From positions 1-52,072 of the forward strand of contig QPMI01000539.1 in the NCBI GenBank assembly GCA_004431415.1: a stretch of DNA of 52,072 nt, read 5' to 3'. Origin of the DNA: Cyanophora paradoxa (Eukaryota; Glaucocystophyceae; Cyanophorales; Cyanophoraceae). Position numbers and translations under genes: made by a program. The first letter of the stretch is position 1. Each line of letters starts with the position of its first letter. The notes beneath the pieces were generated by a model. That model made no database searches. It was not told the origin of the DNA and worked only from the letters and a program-made list of their open reading frames with translations. This document shows, one piece after another, positions 31,998-43,248 of the stretch.

Positions 31998-33809
31998 ATG
32001 GCCACCAACGCAAACCTCGCCACGATGACCGCTGCCGGCGCGCCCCGCCTCGTCGAGAAACCCTTTGTCCACGGCGCCGCGGAGAGCGAGTTCTGCAAAC
32101 GGATGGAATCCCTCCCGGCCGACCTGTCCGAGGCGATCCTGAACTACCTCGGGCGCGAGGACCGCCTCAAGATGCTCACCGTGTGCCAGCAGTCCCGCTC
32201 CTTTGCGATCGGCACCTCGGACGTCTCCAGCGGCTGGTTCGACGCCCTCGCCGTCGACGACGCGCTCGCCCTGCTGCTCGGAGGGCCCGGCGCGTCGCGC
32301 GGCGCCCGCCTCCGTCTCATCGCGGGGCGCGGTCGCGGGGCGGAGATCCCGATCCCGTCGCGCCTCGGCGGCCTCGACGCGACCTTTGCCCTCCCGACAG
32401 AGCCCGGGAGCGAGGGCCGCTGGGTGTGCATCCTCTTCCCCCCGGCGGCGGCGGCGGCGGCGGCCGAGGACCTCGCCCCGCGAGGCGCCATCGTCCGCTA
32501 CGGGCCGGGCGGGTTCGGCGACGCCCTGCAGATCCCGGCCGGGTTCCCCATCCGCGACTTTGCTCGCGGTTCCGTCTCCATTGCCGGCGACGGGACGATC
32601 GTGCTCGGCGGCGAGCGCGGCTGGCTCGTCTGGTCCGCCGACGGCGGCGTCTCGACCGTCGACGTCGGCGCGGCGGTCGCCGGCGTGGTGGCGTGCCGCC
32701 CCTCTCCCGACGCCTCGCGCGTCGCGATCTGCAGCGTCGCCGGCGACGGCGGCTCCGCGGGCGGCCGCGTCCTCGTCCGCTTCGTGGGCTCTGGCGAGTC
32801 TGCAGAGGGCGCCGCCGCGGCGCCCGCGGCCGACGCCGGCCCCCTGCACTCGACAGCGGCGCGCGCGCGGCTCTCCCACGAGCTCGCCGAGGTGGACGGC
32901 TCCGGGGACCCCTCGGCCCTCGGCGACTGGAGCGACGTGCCCCTGCACGAGTGCGACGCGAGCCTGACGTGGAACGCGCGCGGCAACGCCGTGCTGGTGC
33001 GGGTCAAGGTGTTGCGCAGCGGTATGGAGATGGGCGGTGCGGACGAAGTCGACATGATGGAGGACGATTCCAGCGTCGACGAACCCGCCGCCCGCGAGGA
33101 GGCCTTTGTCGAGTTCATCGCATCGGTGCGGCTCTCGGGCGGCGCTGCGCGCCAGGGCTGGTGGATCGTCTGCGGCGCCGAGCCCGCAGAGGCCTTTGCC
33201 GTCGGTCTGGGCGAGAACTGGCTCCTCCACGCGGCTCGGAACGTGGGCAGCATCCGGAGCGCGTCCATGTACATGTACTACCTCGCTGGCAGCGGCGCTG
33301 GTCGCCCCACCATGATCGAGCTGCACATGCCCTGCGAGGGCAAGTCGTACGGCTGCGTCACGCCCGTCGGCGACTGGAACTTCATCTACCAGGCCGCCGG
33401 CCAGTTCGAGTTCGAAGGAACCGGCGTCGATCGCCCCTTTCTCGTCTCCGTGACGCCCTACGCCCGCGACCTGGAGTATTTCGAGGTACCCGTGGCCAGC
33501 GGCCTGCTGGACGCGCGCTCCATCCGCCCGCTGGGAGCCGTCGGACTGCACGGCGTGGCGGCGCTCGCGTTCGGAGAGGACCAGGACGCCCCCGCGCCGT
33601 TCAGCGTCGTCCGGTACATCCAGTGGTCGGAGATCGGGAGGCTGACGGGTCAGGGCGGCCCGTTTGCGGCGTCGATCAGCACCCATCTGCAGCACAACAC
33701 GTTTAAGCCGACCTGCGAGTGGCTGCGCGACCGCTACTGCACCGTCGAAGGCGAACGGCACAACTACACGCTCACGTTCTTCCCCGGCGACTCGCAGCCT
33801 ACCGTATAG
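31998..33809 (+). CDS. F-box-like protein of unknown target
   Basis: The protein has 603 residues with a good start (GACGATGGCC). Residues ~38-70 read like an F-box helix bundle: LPADLSEAILNYLGRED, then RLKMLTVCQQSRSF, where Leu-Pro, the Ile/Leu spacing and the final V-C-x-x-x-R agree with the family. F-boxes bind SKP1 and bring substrates to SCF ubiquitin ligases. The rest is not a recognisable WD, LRR or Kelch domain. It has repeated beta-strand-like stretches with DG and GG turns (residues ~120-290), an acidic segment (MMEDDSS) and a well-conserved-looking C-terminal half (WNFIYQAAGQFEFEG). It follows the primase-helicase by 211 bp in the same direction, with its own TATA-like box. A SKP1-like gene lies at 50792, which gives the F-box call context. 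The first copy has two one-base breaks. Confidence is good for the gene and moderate for the F-box. Confidence 0.7.
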   Translation: MATNANLATMTAAGAPRLVEKPFVHGAAESEFCKRMESLPADLSEAILNYLGREDRLKMLTVCQQSRSFAIGTSDVSSGWFDALAVDDALALLLGGPGASRGARLRLIAGRGRGAEIPIPSRLGGLDATFALPTEPGSEGRWVCILFPPAAAAAAAEDLAPRGAIVRYGPGGFGDALQIPAGFPIRDFARGSVSIAGDGTIVLGGERGWLVWSADGGVSTVDVGAAVAGVVACRPSPDASRVAICSVAGDGGSAGGRVLVRFVGSGESAEGAAAAPAADAGPLHSTAARARLSHELAEVDGSGDPSALGDWSDVPLHECDASLTWNARGNAVLVRVKVLRSGMEMGGADEVDMMEDDSSVDEPAAREEAFVEFIASVRLSGGAARQGWWIVCGAEPAEAFAVGLGENWLLHAARNVGSIRSASMYMYYLAGSGAGRPTMIELHMPCEGKSYGCVTPVGDWNFIYQAAGQFEFEGTGVDRPFLVSVTPYARDLEYFEVPVASGLLDARSIRPLGAVGLHGVAALAFGEDQDAPAPFSVVRYIQWSEIGRLTGQGGPFAASISTHLQHNTFKPTCEWLRDRYCTVEGERHNYTLTFFPGDSQPTV

Positions 33810-34259
33810 TACGCTGCACGTGTGACCCGCTAGCGCTGAGCGGCGCACCGTGCACTCTCGTGTGCGTTTTTCTCCCGCGCCGCCGATTCTCAGAGTCTTC
33901 TCGTTCGATATCGATACTAGTACTATGATAGCTATATAGTGTCTTCTGTGGTTCACATGTACATGCGATTAATCCAAGTTTGTTTTGCGTGCTCCTTTGC
34001 GCCACGGTGGGCCGGGGGCGCGGGGCCGGGGCGGGCGAGGGCAGATGGACGGCCGCGGGGCCCCAAGTGAGCGGGGCTGGCCATGGGGGGCGGCGGGTGG
34101 GGGGCGAGGGGGTACCCTCTGGCGCACCGAGTTGGTTGAGCGCAGCAATGTAGAGGGGCCCGATTCAAACAAAAGGGTCCTCTGGTCTCCCAAAACGACG
34201 AGCAGGTGCGCGATGCGGCCATTCTTTCACATCGTCAAGAACCGAGAACAAGCTCAAGT
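33810..34259. other. Intergenic region, second copy, no gene seen
   Basis: It matches 20055-20501. AT-rich palindromic stretches (GATATCGATACTAGTACTAT, ATAGCTATATAG) near 33905-33940 may belong to the 3' end of the upstream gene. A G-rich block lies at 34010-34115. Confidence 0.5.
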
Positions 34260-34829
34260 ATGGCCGCCGCCCAGCCCTGCCAGCACCCTCGTCGCAGCGT
34301 CCTGATCGACATGGGAGAGCTGGTCAGCGACTTTATCCACTACAACTACGACGACGAGGACCGCAACCTCTACGACAGCGACATCGTCGCCCTCGCGACC
34401 AAGGCCAAGGGCGGCAAGGTCCCCGCGCGCGAGACGGACGACGCGCTCCAGACGCTCCGGCCGACCGCGGAGCGCATCCTCCCCATCGTGACGGGCCTGT
34501 TCGCGGCGAGCGCCAAAAAGTATTCGGAGGGTCTCGTCCAACTCGAGAACGTGCTCGGGCGCGCCTTTGCGGACCGCGTCGACGCGATCTTGGCCCCGCG
34601 CGCACGCGCCGCCCAGGGCCCGCTGGCCACCTCCTCCGATCTAGATCTGGCGTACGTCGTCTTTCCCGTGGAGCTCTGGTTCGAGCTGCTGTCGTGCCAG
34701 GGAGTCGACATTTTGCACCTGGACCTGTACGAGCGCGTCGTCCTCGGGATGGTCCCCCTTTTCCTCACGATGCTCCGCACCGGCAAGATTCGCGCCGCCG
34801 CCGGCAATGTTCTGTCGGCGATCTCGTGA
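34260..34829 (+). CDS. Unknown 189-aa, mostly helical protein
   Basis: The frame is intact from ATG (CAAGTATGGCC) to TGA. It begins MAAAQPCQHPRRSVLIDMGE and has an acidic, tyrosine-rich patch (HYNYDDEDRNLYDSD), then predicted amphipathic helices and a Leu/Val-rich C-terminus ending NVLSAIS. There is no signal peptide and no clear membrane span; the segment ERVVLGMVPLFLTML is hydrophobic but short. The family is not recognised. An upstream in-frame ATG (34206) would add 18 residues; the chosen start has the better context and is shared in both copies. It is the last gene before the satellite array. The first copy (20502) has lost the frame by three C-run deletions. Confidence 0.7.
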   Translation: MAAAQPCQHPRRSVLIDMGELVSDFIHYNYDDEDRNLYDSDIVALATKAKGGKVPARETDDALQTLRPTAERILPIVTGLFAASAKKYSEGLVQLENVLGRAFADRVDAILAPRARAAQGPLATSSDLDLAYVVFPVELWFELLSCQGVDILHLDLYERVVLGMVPLFLTMLRTGKIRAAAGNVLSAIS

Positions 34830-35087
34830 GCAGAGAGTATATTGTGCCGAGCGCATCAAAAGTGCGTGGAGTTTTTTGTGCACGTGTACATGTGCGGTGT
34901 GGGACTGAGAATCGAACCGAGACGCGCGCACGCGCGCGTGCTCTCGTTTCCGGCTTTACGCATAACCGTGGGAGCCAGCTCGAGCTAGTGGACGTACAGG
35001 CTCAATGCACGCGGGGCTCTCGAGTGGGGTCGCTGCAGTTTGGCGCGCGCGGCGCCGGCGCCGGCCCCAGAGCGCGCGTGAGGGCAT
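34830..35087. other. Intergenic region before the satellite, no gene seen
   Basis: It contains TATATTGTGCCGAGC, an alternating CGCGCACGCGCGCGTG stretch with Z-DNA potential (34924-34940), and the palindrome GGCGCCGGCGCC (35051-35062). A TTCGATT-like loop near 34910 was examined as a tRNA and rejected. It matches 21069-21321. Confidence 0.5.
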
Positions 35088-37345
35088 TTTCGTGATCAAG
35101 AATGTTTTTTTTCTCTTTCAAACAATCGACATGCGGTTGCGAGGTGCCTGGGGGATTTTCGAACCCTGCCGCCGTCGCCTCGTAGAGCCGCGATCGGCCG
35201 AGCTCTGTGCAGGGGGGGCAAGGGGGGAGGGGCGGAGCGGACGGGGGTACGGATCAAGGTGAGCGTCCGGTATCGCCCTACCCTCGGCGGCAGCGGCCCC
35301 CTGCGCAGAGCTCGGCCGATTACGGGGCGAGAGAGAGGGCGAGAACAGGCAGAGGGGTACGCACCTGTGCGGCCGCCGATCATAGAGCCGCTATCGGCCG
35401 AGCTCTGTGCAGGGGGAGAAAGAGGGGGAGGGCGGAGCGGGCGGGGGTACGGATCAGGAAGCGTCCGGCATCGCCCTACCCTCGGCGGCAGCGGCCCCCT
35501 GCGCAGAGCTCGGCCGATTTACGGGACAAAGGGCGCGAGAACTAAGCAGAGGGGTACGCACTCTCCCGACGCCGCTCATAGAGCCGCGATCGGCCGAGCT
35601 CTGTGCAAGGGGGGCAAGGGGGAGAGGGGCGGAGCGGGCGGGGTACGGATCAGGAAGCGTCCGGCATCGCCCTACCCTCGGCGGCAGCGGCCCCCTGCGC
35701 AGAGCTCGGCCGATTACGGGACGAGAGCGAGGGCGAGAACAGACAGAGGGGTACGCACCGCTGCCGCCGCCGCTCATAGAGCCGCGATCGGCCGAGCTCT
35801 GTGCAGGGGGGGCAAGGGGGAGAGGGGCGGAGCGGACGGGGGTACGGATCAGGAAGCGTCCGGTATCGCCCTACCCTCGGCGGCAGCGGCCCCCTGCGCA
35901 GAGCTCGGCCGATTACGGGGCGAGAGAGAGGGCGAGAACAGGCAGAGGGGTACGCACCTGTGCGGCCGCCGATCATAGAGCCGCTATCGGCCGAGCTCTG
36001 TGCAGGGGGAGAAAGAGGGGGAGGGCGGAGCGGGCGGGGGTACGGATCAGGAAGCGTCCGGCATCGCCCTACCCTCGGCGGCAGCGGCCCCCTGCGCAGA
36101 GCTCGGCCGATTTACGGGACAAAGGGCGCGAGAACTAAGCAGAGGGGTACGCACTCTCCCGACGCCGCTCATAGAGCCGCGATCGGCCGAGCTCTGTGCA
36201 AGGGGGGCAAGGGGGAGAGGGGCGGAGCGGGCGGGGTACGGATCAGGAAGCGTCCGGCATCGCCCTACCCTCGGCGGCAGCGGCCCCCTGCGCAGAGCTC
36301 GGCCGATTACGGGACGAGAGCGAGGGCGAGAACAGACAGAGGGGTACGCACCGCTGCCGCCGCCGCTCATAGAGCCGCGATCGGCCGAGCTCTGTGCAGG
36401 GGGGGCAAGGGGGAGAGGGGCGGAGCGGACGGGGGTACGGATCAGGAAGCGTCCGGTATCGCCCTACCCTCGGCGGCAGCGGCCCCCTGCGCAGAGCTCG
36501 GCCGATTAGGGGGCGAGGTAGACAGAGAGGGGTACGCACCTCTGCCGCCGCCGCTCATAGAGCCGCGATCGGCCGAGCTCTGTGCAGGGGGAGGAAGAGG
36601 AGGGGGGGGGGAGCGGGCGGGGGTACGGATCAGGAAGCGTCCGGCACCGCGCAGCCCTGGCGGCAGCAGTCCCTGCGCAGAGCTCGGCCGATTAGGGGGC
36701 GAGGTAGACAGAGAGGGGTACGCACCTCTGCCGCCGCCGCTCATAGAGCCGCTTTCGGCCGAGCTCTGTGCAGGGGAAGGAAGAGGGGGAGGGGGGGAGC
36801 GGGCGGGGTACGGACCAAGGTGAGCGTCCGGTATCGCACCCTACCCTCGGCGGCAGCGGCCCCCTGTGCGCAGAGCTCGGCCGATTACGGGACGAGAGAG
36901 AGGGTGAGAAATAGACAGAGGGGTACGCACCGCTGCCGCCGCCGATCATAGAGCCGCTTTCGGCCGGGCTCTGTGCAGGGGAAGGAAGAGGGGGAGGGGC
37001 GGAGCGGGCGGGGGTACGGATCAGGAAGCGTCCGGCACCGCGCAGCCCTTGGCGGCAGCAGTCCCTGCGCAGAGCTCGGCCGATTAGGGGACGAGGTAGA
37101 CAGAGAGGGGTACGCACCTCTGCCGCCGCCGCTCATAGAGCCGCGATCGGCCGAGCTCTGTGCAGGGGGAGAAGAGGGGGGAAGGGGCGGAGCGGGCGGG
37201 GGGTACTGATCAGGAAGCGTCCGGCACCGCGCAGCCCTTGGCGGCAGCAGCCCCTGCGCAGAGCTCGGCCGATCACGGGACGAGGTAGACAGAGAGGGGT
37301 ACGCACCTCTGCCGCCGCCGCTCATAGAGCCGCGATCGGCCGAGG
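35088..37345 (+). repeat. Satellite array A: about 12 units of ~198 bp with 593 bp higher-order repeat
   Basis: After the leader, units start with YRTAGAGCCGC near 35181, 35381, 35577, 35775, 35974, 36170, 36368, 36556, 36742, 36947, 37134 and 37323. The first units repeat as triplets with a 593 bp period (35381/35974, 35577/36170, 35775/36368). Each unit holds inverted arms CGGCCGAGCTCTGTGCAGGG and its complement CCCTGCGCAGAGCTCGGCCG about 80-110 bp apart, two GGGGTACG boxes, and a purine-rich segment. Long open frames (up to 340 codons) are produced by the repeat and are not genes. Confidence 0.93.
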
Positions 37346-40300
37346 GCATTTTCGTGATCAAGAATGTTTTTTTTCTCTTTCAAACAATCGACATGCGGTT
37401 GCGAGGTGCCTGGGGGATTTTCGAACCCTGCCGCCGTCGCCTCGTAGAGCCGCGATCGGCCGAGCTCTGTGCAGGGGGGGCAAGGGGGGGAGGGGCGGAG
37501 CGGACGGGGGTACGGATCAAGGTGAGCGTCCGGTATCGCCCTACCCTCGGCGGCAGCGGCCCCCTGCGCAGAGCTCGGCCGATTACGGGGCGAGAGAGAG
37601 GGCGAGAACAGGCAGAGGGGTACGCACCTGTGCGGCCGCCGATCATAGAGCCGCTATCGGCCGAGCTCTGTGCAGGGGGAGAAAGAGGGGAGGGCGGAGC
37701 GGGCGGGGGTACGGATCAGGAAGCGTCCGGCATCGCCCTACCCTCGGCGGCAGCGGCCCCTGCGCAGAGCTCGGCCGATTTACGGGACAAAGGGCGCGAG
37801 AACTAAGCAGAGGGGTACGCACTCTCCCGACGCCGCTCATAGAGCCGCGATCGGCCGAGCTCTGTGCAAGGGGGCAAGGGGAGAGGGGCGGAGCGGGCGG
37901 GGTACGGATCAGGAAGCGTCCGGCATCGCCCTACCCTCGGCGGCAGCGGCCCCCTGCGCAGAGCTCGGCCGATTACGGGACGAGAGCGAGGGCGAGAACA
38001 GACAGAGGGGTACGCACCGCTGCCGCCGCCGCTCATAGAGCCGCGATCGGCCGAGCTCTGTGCAGGGGGGCAAGGGGGAGAGGGGCGGAGCGGACGGGGG
38101 TACGGATCAGGAAGCGTCCGGTATCGCCCTACCCTCGGCGGCAGCGGCCCCCTGCGCAGAGCTCGGCCGATTACGGGACGAGAGAGAGAGGCGAAAAACG
38201 GACAGAGGGGTACGCACCGCTGCCGCCGCCGCTCATAGAGCCGCGATCGGCCGAGCTCTGTGCAGGGGGGGCAAGGGGGAGAGGGGCGGAGCGGACGGGG
38301 GTACGGATCAGGAAGCGTCCGGTATCGCCCTACCCTCGGCGGCAGCGGCCCCCTGCGCAGAGCTCGGCCGATTACCGGACGAGAGCGAGGGCGAGAACAG
38401 ACAGAGGGGTACGCACCGCTGCCGCCGCCGCTCATAGAGCCGCGATCGGCCGAGCTCTGTGCAGGGGGGCAAGGGGGAGAGGGGCGGAGCGGGCGGGGTA
38501 CGGGCCAAGGTGAGCGTCCGGTATCGCGGCCTACCCTCGGCGACAGCGGCCCCCTGCGCAGAGCTCGGCCGATTACCGGACGAGAGAGAGGGCGAGAACA
38601 GACAGAGGGGTACGCACCGCTGCCGCCGCCGCTCATAGAGCCGCGATCGGCCGAGCTCTGTGCAGGGGGGGCAAGGGGGAGAGGGGCGGAGCGGGCGGGG
38701 TACGGACCAAGGTGAGCGTCCGGTATCGCGCCCTACCCTCGGCGGCAACGGCCCCCTGCGCAGAGCTCGGCCGATTACGGGACGAGAGAGAGGGCGAGAA
38801 CAGACAGAGGGGTACGCACCGCTGCCGCCGCCGATCACAGAGCCGCTATCGGCCGAGCTCTGTGCAGGTGGAGAAAGAGGGGGAGGGCGGAGCGGGCGGG
38901 GGTACGGATCAGGAAGCGTCCGGCATCGCCCTACCCTCGGCGGCAGCGGCCCCCTGCGCAGAGCTCGGCCGATTTACGGGACAAAGGGCGCGAGAACTAA
39001 GCAGAGGGGTACGCACTCTCCCGACGCCGCTCATAGAGCCGCGATCGGCCGAGCTCTGTGCAAGGGGGGCAAGGGGGAGAGGGGCGGAGCGGGCGGGGTA
39101 CGGATCAGGAAGCGTCCGGCATCGCCCTACCCTCGGCGGCAGCGGCCCCCTGCGCAGAGCTCGGCCGATTACGGGACGAGAGCGAGGGCGAGAACAGACA
39201 GAGGGGTACGCACCGCTGCCGCCGCCGCTCATAGAGCCGCGATCGGCCGAGCTCTGTGCAGGGGGGCAAGGGGGAGAGGGGCGGAGCGGACGGGGGTACG
39301 GATCAGGAAGCGTCCGGTATCGCCCTACCCTCGGCGGCAGCGGCCCCCTGCGCAGAGCTCGGCCGATTACGGGACGAGAGAGAGAGGCGAAAAACGGACA
39401 GAGGGGTACGCACCGCTGCCGCCGCCGCTCATAGAGCCGCGATCGGCCGAGCTCTGTGCAGGGGGGGCAAGGGGGAGAGGGGCGGAGCGGACGGGGGTAC
39501 GGATCAGGAAGCGTCCGGTATCGCCCTACCCTCGGCGGCAGCGGCCCCCTGCGCAGAGCTCGGCCGATTACCGGACGAGAGCGAGGGCGAGAACAGACAG
39601 AGGGGTACGCACCGCTGCCGCCGCCGCTCATAGAGCCGCGATCGGCCGAGCTCTGTGCAGGGGGGGCAAGGGGGAGAGGGGCGGAGCGGGCGGGGTACGG
39701 GCCAAGGTGAGCGTCCGGTATCGCGGCCTACCCTCGGCGACAGCGGCCCCCTGCGCAGAGCTCGGCCGATTACCGGACGAGAGAGAGGGCGAGAACAGAC
39801 AGAGGGGTACGCACCGCTGCCGCCGCCGCTCATAGAGCCGCGATCGGCCGAGCTCTGTGCAGGGGGGGCAAGGGGGAGAGGGGCGGAGCGGGCGGGGTAC
39901 GGACCAAGGTGAGCGTCCGGTATCGCGCCCTACCCTCGGCGGCAACGGCCCCCTGCGCAGAGCTCGGCCGATTACGGGACGAGAGAGAGGGCGAGAACAG
40001 ACAGAGGGTACGCACCGCTGCCGCCGCCGATCACAGAGCCGCTATCGGCCGAGCTCTGTGCAGGTGGAGAAAGAGGGGAGGGCGGAGCGGGCGGGGTACG
40101 GATCAGGAAGCGTCCGGCATCGCCCTACCCTCGGCGGCAGCGGCCCCCTGCGCAGAGCTCGGCCGATTTACGGGACAAAGGGCGCGAGAACTAAGCAGAG
40201 GGGTACGCACTCTCCCGACGCCGCTCATAGAGCCGCGATCGGCCGAGCTCTGTGCAAGGGGGGCAAGGGGGAGAGGGGCGGAGCGGGCGGGGGTACGGAT

Positions 40301-40560
40301 CAGGAAGCGTCCGGCCCTTGGCGGCGGCAGTCCCTGCGCAGAGCTCGGCCGATTACGGGACGAGGTAGACAGAGAGGGGTACTCACCTCTGCCGCCGCCG
40401 CTCATAGAGCCGCTATCGGCCGAGCTCTGTGTAGGGGGAGGAAGAGGGGAAGGGGGGAGCGGGCGGGGGTACGGACCAAGGTGAGCGTCCGGTATCGCCC
40501 TACCCTCGGCGGCAGCGGCCCCCTGCGCAGAGCTCGGCCGATTACGGGACAAGGGTGCGA
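37346..40560 (+). repeat. Satellite array B with leader and ~1.19 kb higher-order repeat
   Basis: The leader GGGCATTTTCGTGATCAAGA recurs at 37346, immediately after a unit of array A has been cut at CGGCCGA. The ~198 bp units follow to ~40560. A variant unit marked by CCGCTATCGGCC with GAGAAAGAG recurs at 37644, 38836 and 40032, giving a period of ~1,192 bp (six units). The last units near 40320-40470 are more divergent and lead into the promoter of the first TFIIB-like copy. Confidence 0.92.
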
Positions 40561-40773
40561 GCGTGGGCAGCCATAGGGGTACGTAAGGTTTCGCTACGGC
40601 GGAAACGACAGATCCGGCAAAGGTCGAGCTCGTATCGGGCGGCCGTGCACGGGCATCTCACACGCGCCCGGCAAGTCGATCCGCGCGCCGACGCCGCCCG
40701 CCACCGGGAAGCCCGCACCGTACCCCCAAGCGCCAGAAAAAGGACCGATTCGCGCGACTCGGTCCCGACAAAC

Positions 40774-40783
40774 GCATAAAGGG
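40774..40783 (+). promoter_or_regulatory. TATA-like box ACGCATAAAG, first TFIIB-like copy
   Basis: The sequence is identical to the box at 43138-43147, about 105 bases upstream of the ATG. Confidence 0.55.
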
Positions 40784-40884
40784 CCTCGCCCGCCGCCGTC
40801 GCGGTACTGCGGGCCGCCCCACCGCGCCCCTGATACGCAGCACATCGACAGCGCGCGCACCGACTCGCTGAGCGGGGGTGGAAC

Positions 40885-41333
40885 ATGTGCCGCGAGGGCC
40901 AGCTGGTCACGACGCGCGACGGGGACGTGGTGTGCGATGCCTGCGGCGCGGCCGAGGCGGTCGTCGGGGCCCTGGGGGGCAGCGAGAAGCCGGGGGCCGA
41001 CGAGAGCCCGCCCGCGTCGCCCCGCGAGCCCTCGCGGTCCGAGGTCCGCATGGGGCGGCTCCTGGAGGGCGCAGCGTCGGCGCTGGGCCTCGCCGAGGCG
41101 GCGGTCCACGAGGCGCGGCTGCTGCTGGCGGACCGCGGGCTGCTGAGGGGCAGGAAGAGCGAGATTATCGTCGCCGGCGCGCTCTACTACGCGGCGGCCT
41201 CGGCCGGCGCCCCGCGCACCGTCGACGACGCGCTCGGCTGGCACCCCGACCTGCGCACCCGCCGCGCGGCGCTCGTCAGGATGGTCCGCGCGATCCACCG
41301 CCGCCGCGGCGTCGGGCGCATCCCCCGCGCGGC
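40885..41333 (+). pseudogene. TFIIB-like factor, 3'-truncated duplicate
   Basis: The first ~150 codons are identical to the intact gene at 43249. At 41334 the gene changes abruptly into satellite sequence (GGCCGATTTACGGG), and a chimeric frame stops at 41367. The zinc ribbon and first cyclin-like repeat remain, while the second cyclin-like repeat is lost. This is the left product of a ~2.37 kb tandem duplication whose other breakpoint is in array B near 38970. It might still make a short dominant-acting product, but decay is the simpler reading. Confidence 0.85.
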
Positions 41334-42930
41334 GGCCGATTTACGGGACAAAGGGCGCGAGAACTAAGCAGAGGGGTACGCACTCTCCCGACGCCGCTCA
41401 TAGAGCCGCGATCGGCCGAGCTCTGTGCAAGGGGGGCAAGGGGGAGAGGGGCGGAGCGGGCGGGGTACGGATCAGGAAGCGTCCGGCATCGCCCTACCCT
41501 CGGCGGCAGCGGCCCCCTGCGCAGAGCTCGGCCGATTACGGGACGAGAGCGAGGGCGAGAACAGACAGAGGGGTACGCACCGCTGCCGCCGCCGCTCATA
41601 GAGCCGCGATCGGCCGAGCTCTGTGCAGGGGGGGCAAGGGGGAGAGGGGCGGAGCGGACGGGGTACGGATCAGGAAGCGTCCGGTATCGCCCTACCCTCG
41701 GCGGCAGCGGCCCCCTGCGCAGAGCTCGGCCGATTACGGACGAGAGAGAGAGGCGAAAAACGGACAGAGGGGTACGCACCGCTGCCGCCGCCGCTCATAG
41801 AGCCGCGATCGGCCGAGCTCTGTGCAGGGGGGCAAGGGGGAGAGGGGCGGAGCGGACGGGGGTACGGATCAGGAAGCGTCCGGTATCGCCCTACCCTCGG
41901 CGGCAGCGGCCCCCTGCGCAGAGCTCGGCCGATTACCGGACGAGAGCGAGGGCGAGAACAGACAGAGGGGTACGCACCGCTGCCGCCGCCGCTCATAGAG
42001 CCGCGATCGGCCGAGCTCTGTGCAGGGGGGCAAGGGGGAGAGGGGCGGAGCGGGCGGGGTACGGGCCAAGGTGAGCGTCCGGTATCGCGGCCTACCCTCG
42101 GCGACAGCGGCCCCTGCGCAGAGCTCGGCCGATTACCGGACGAGAGAGAGGGCGAGAACAGACAGAGGGGTACGCACCGCTGCCGCCGCCGCTCATAGAG
42201 CCGCGATCGGCCGAGCTCTGTGCAGGGGGGGCAAGGGGGAGAGGGGCGGAGCGGGCGGGGTACGGACCAAGGTGAGCGTCCGGTATCGCGCCCTACCCTC
42301 GGCGGCAACGGCCCCCTGCGCAGAGCTCGGCCGATTACGGGACGAGAGAGAGGGCGAGAACAGACAGAGGGGTACGCACCGCTGCCGCCGCCGATCACAG
42401 AGCCGCTATCGGCCGAGCTCTGTGCAGGTGGAGAAAGAGGGGGAGGGCGGAGCGGGCGGGGGTACGGATCAGGAAGCGTCCGGCATCGCCCTACCCTCGG
42501 CGGCAGCGGCCCCCTGCGCAGAGCTCGGCCGATTTACGGGACAAAGGGCGCGAGAACTAAGCAGAGGGGTACGCACTCTCCCGACGCCGCTCATAGAGCC
42601 GCGATCGGCCGAGCTCTGTGCAAGGGGGGCAAGGGGGAGAGGGGCGGAGCGGGCGGGGGTACGGATCAGGAAGCGTCCGGCCCTTGGCGGCGGCAGTCCC
42701 TGCGCAGAGCTCGGCCGATTACGGGACGAGGTAGACAGAGAGGGGTACTCACCTCTGCCGCCGCCGCTCATAGAGCCGCTATCGGCCGAGCTCTGTGTAG
42801 GGGAGGAAGAGGGGAAGGGGGAGCGGGCGGGGGTACGGACCAAGGTGAGCGTCCGGTATCGCCCTACCCTCGGCGGCAGCGGCCCCCTGCGCAGAGCTCG
42901 GCCGATTACGGGACAAGGGTGCGAGCGTGG
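41334..42930 (+). repeat. Satellite array C, duplicate of the end of array B
   Basis: It is collinear with 38970-40566 (offset ~2,364-2,367 bp; small differences are one-base changes in G runs). The variant unit with CACAGAGCCGCTATC at 42396 equals that at 40032. Confidence 0.92.
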
Positions 42931-43137
42931 GCAGCCATAGGGGTACGTAAGGTTTCGCTACGGCGGAAACGACAGATCCGGCAAAGGTCGAGCTCGTATC
43001 GGGCGGCCGTGCACGGGCATCTCACACGCGCCCGGCAAGTCGATCCGCGCGCCGACGCCGCCCGCCACCGGGAAGCCCGCACCGTACCCCCAAGCGCCAG
43101 AAAAAGGACCGATTCGCGCGACTCGGTCCCGACAAAC

Positions 43138-43147
43138 GCATAAAGGG
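43138..43147 (+). promoter_or_regulatory. TATA-like box ACGCATAAAG of the TFIIB-like gene
   Basis: It is ~105 bases upstream of the ATG at 43249 and shares the CGCATAAA core with the boxes of the primase-helicase and GIY-YIG genes. Confidence 0.6.
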
Positions 43148-43248
43148 CCTCGCCCGCCGCCGTCGCGGTACTGCGGGCCGCCCCACCGCGCCCCTGATAC
43201 GCAGCACATCGACAGCGCGCGCACCGACTCGCTGAGCGGGGGTGGAAC

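Noticed and set aside
31998-33809. Capsid or penton-like identity for the F-box-like protein's C-terminal half
   Set aside because: The beta-rich appearance alone is not enough; no jelly-roll motif order could be recognised by eye, so no structural role is claimed.
35801-39835. Long open frames of 240-390 codons in the satellite
   Set aside because: They exist on several frames and both strands, repeat the same Arg/Gly/Pro-rich peptide with each unit, and start at arbitrary ATGs; they follow from the GC-rich repeat.
35088-42930. CRISPR array
   Set aside because: Units are ~198 bp with no short identical repeats separated by unique spacers; whole units are alike and there are no cas genes.
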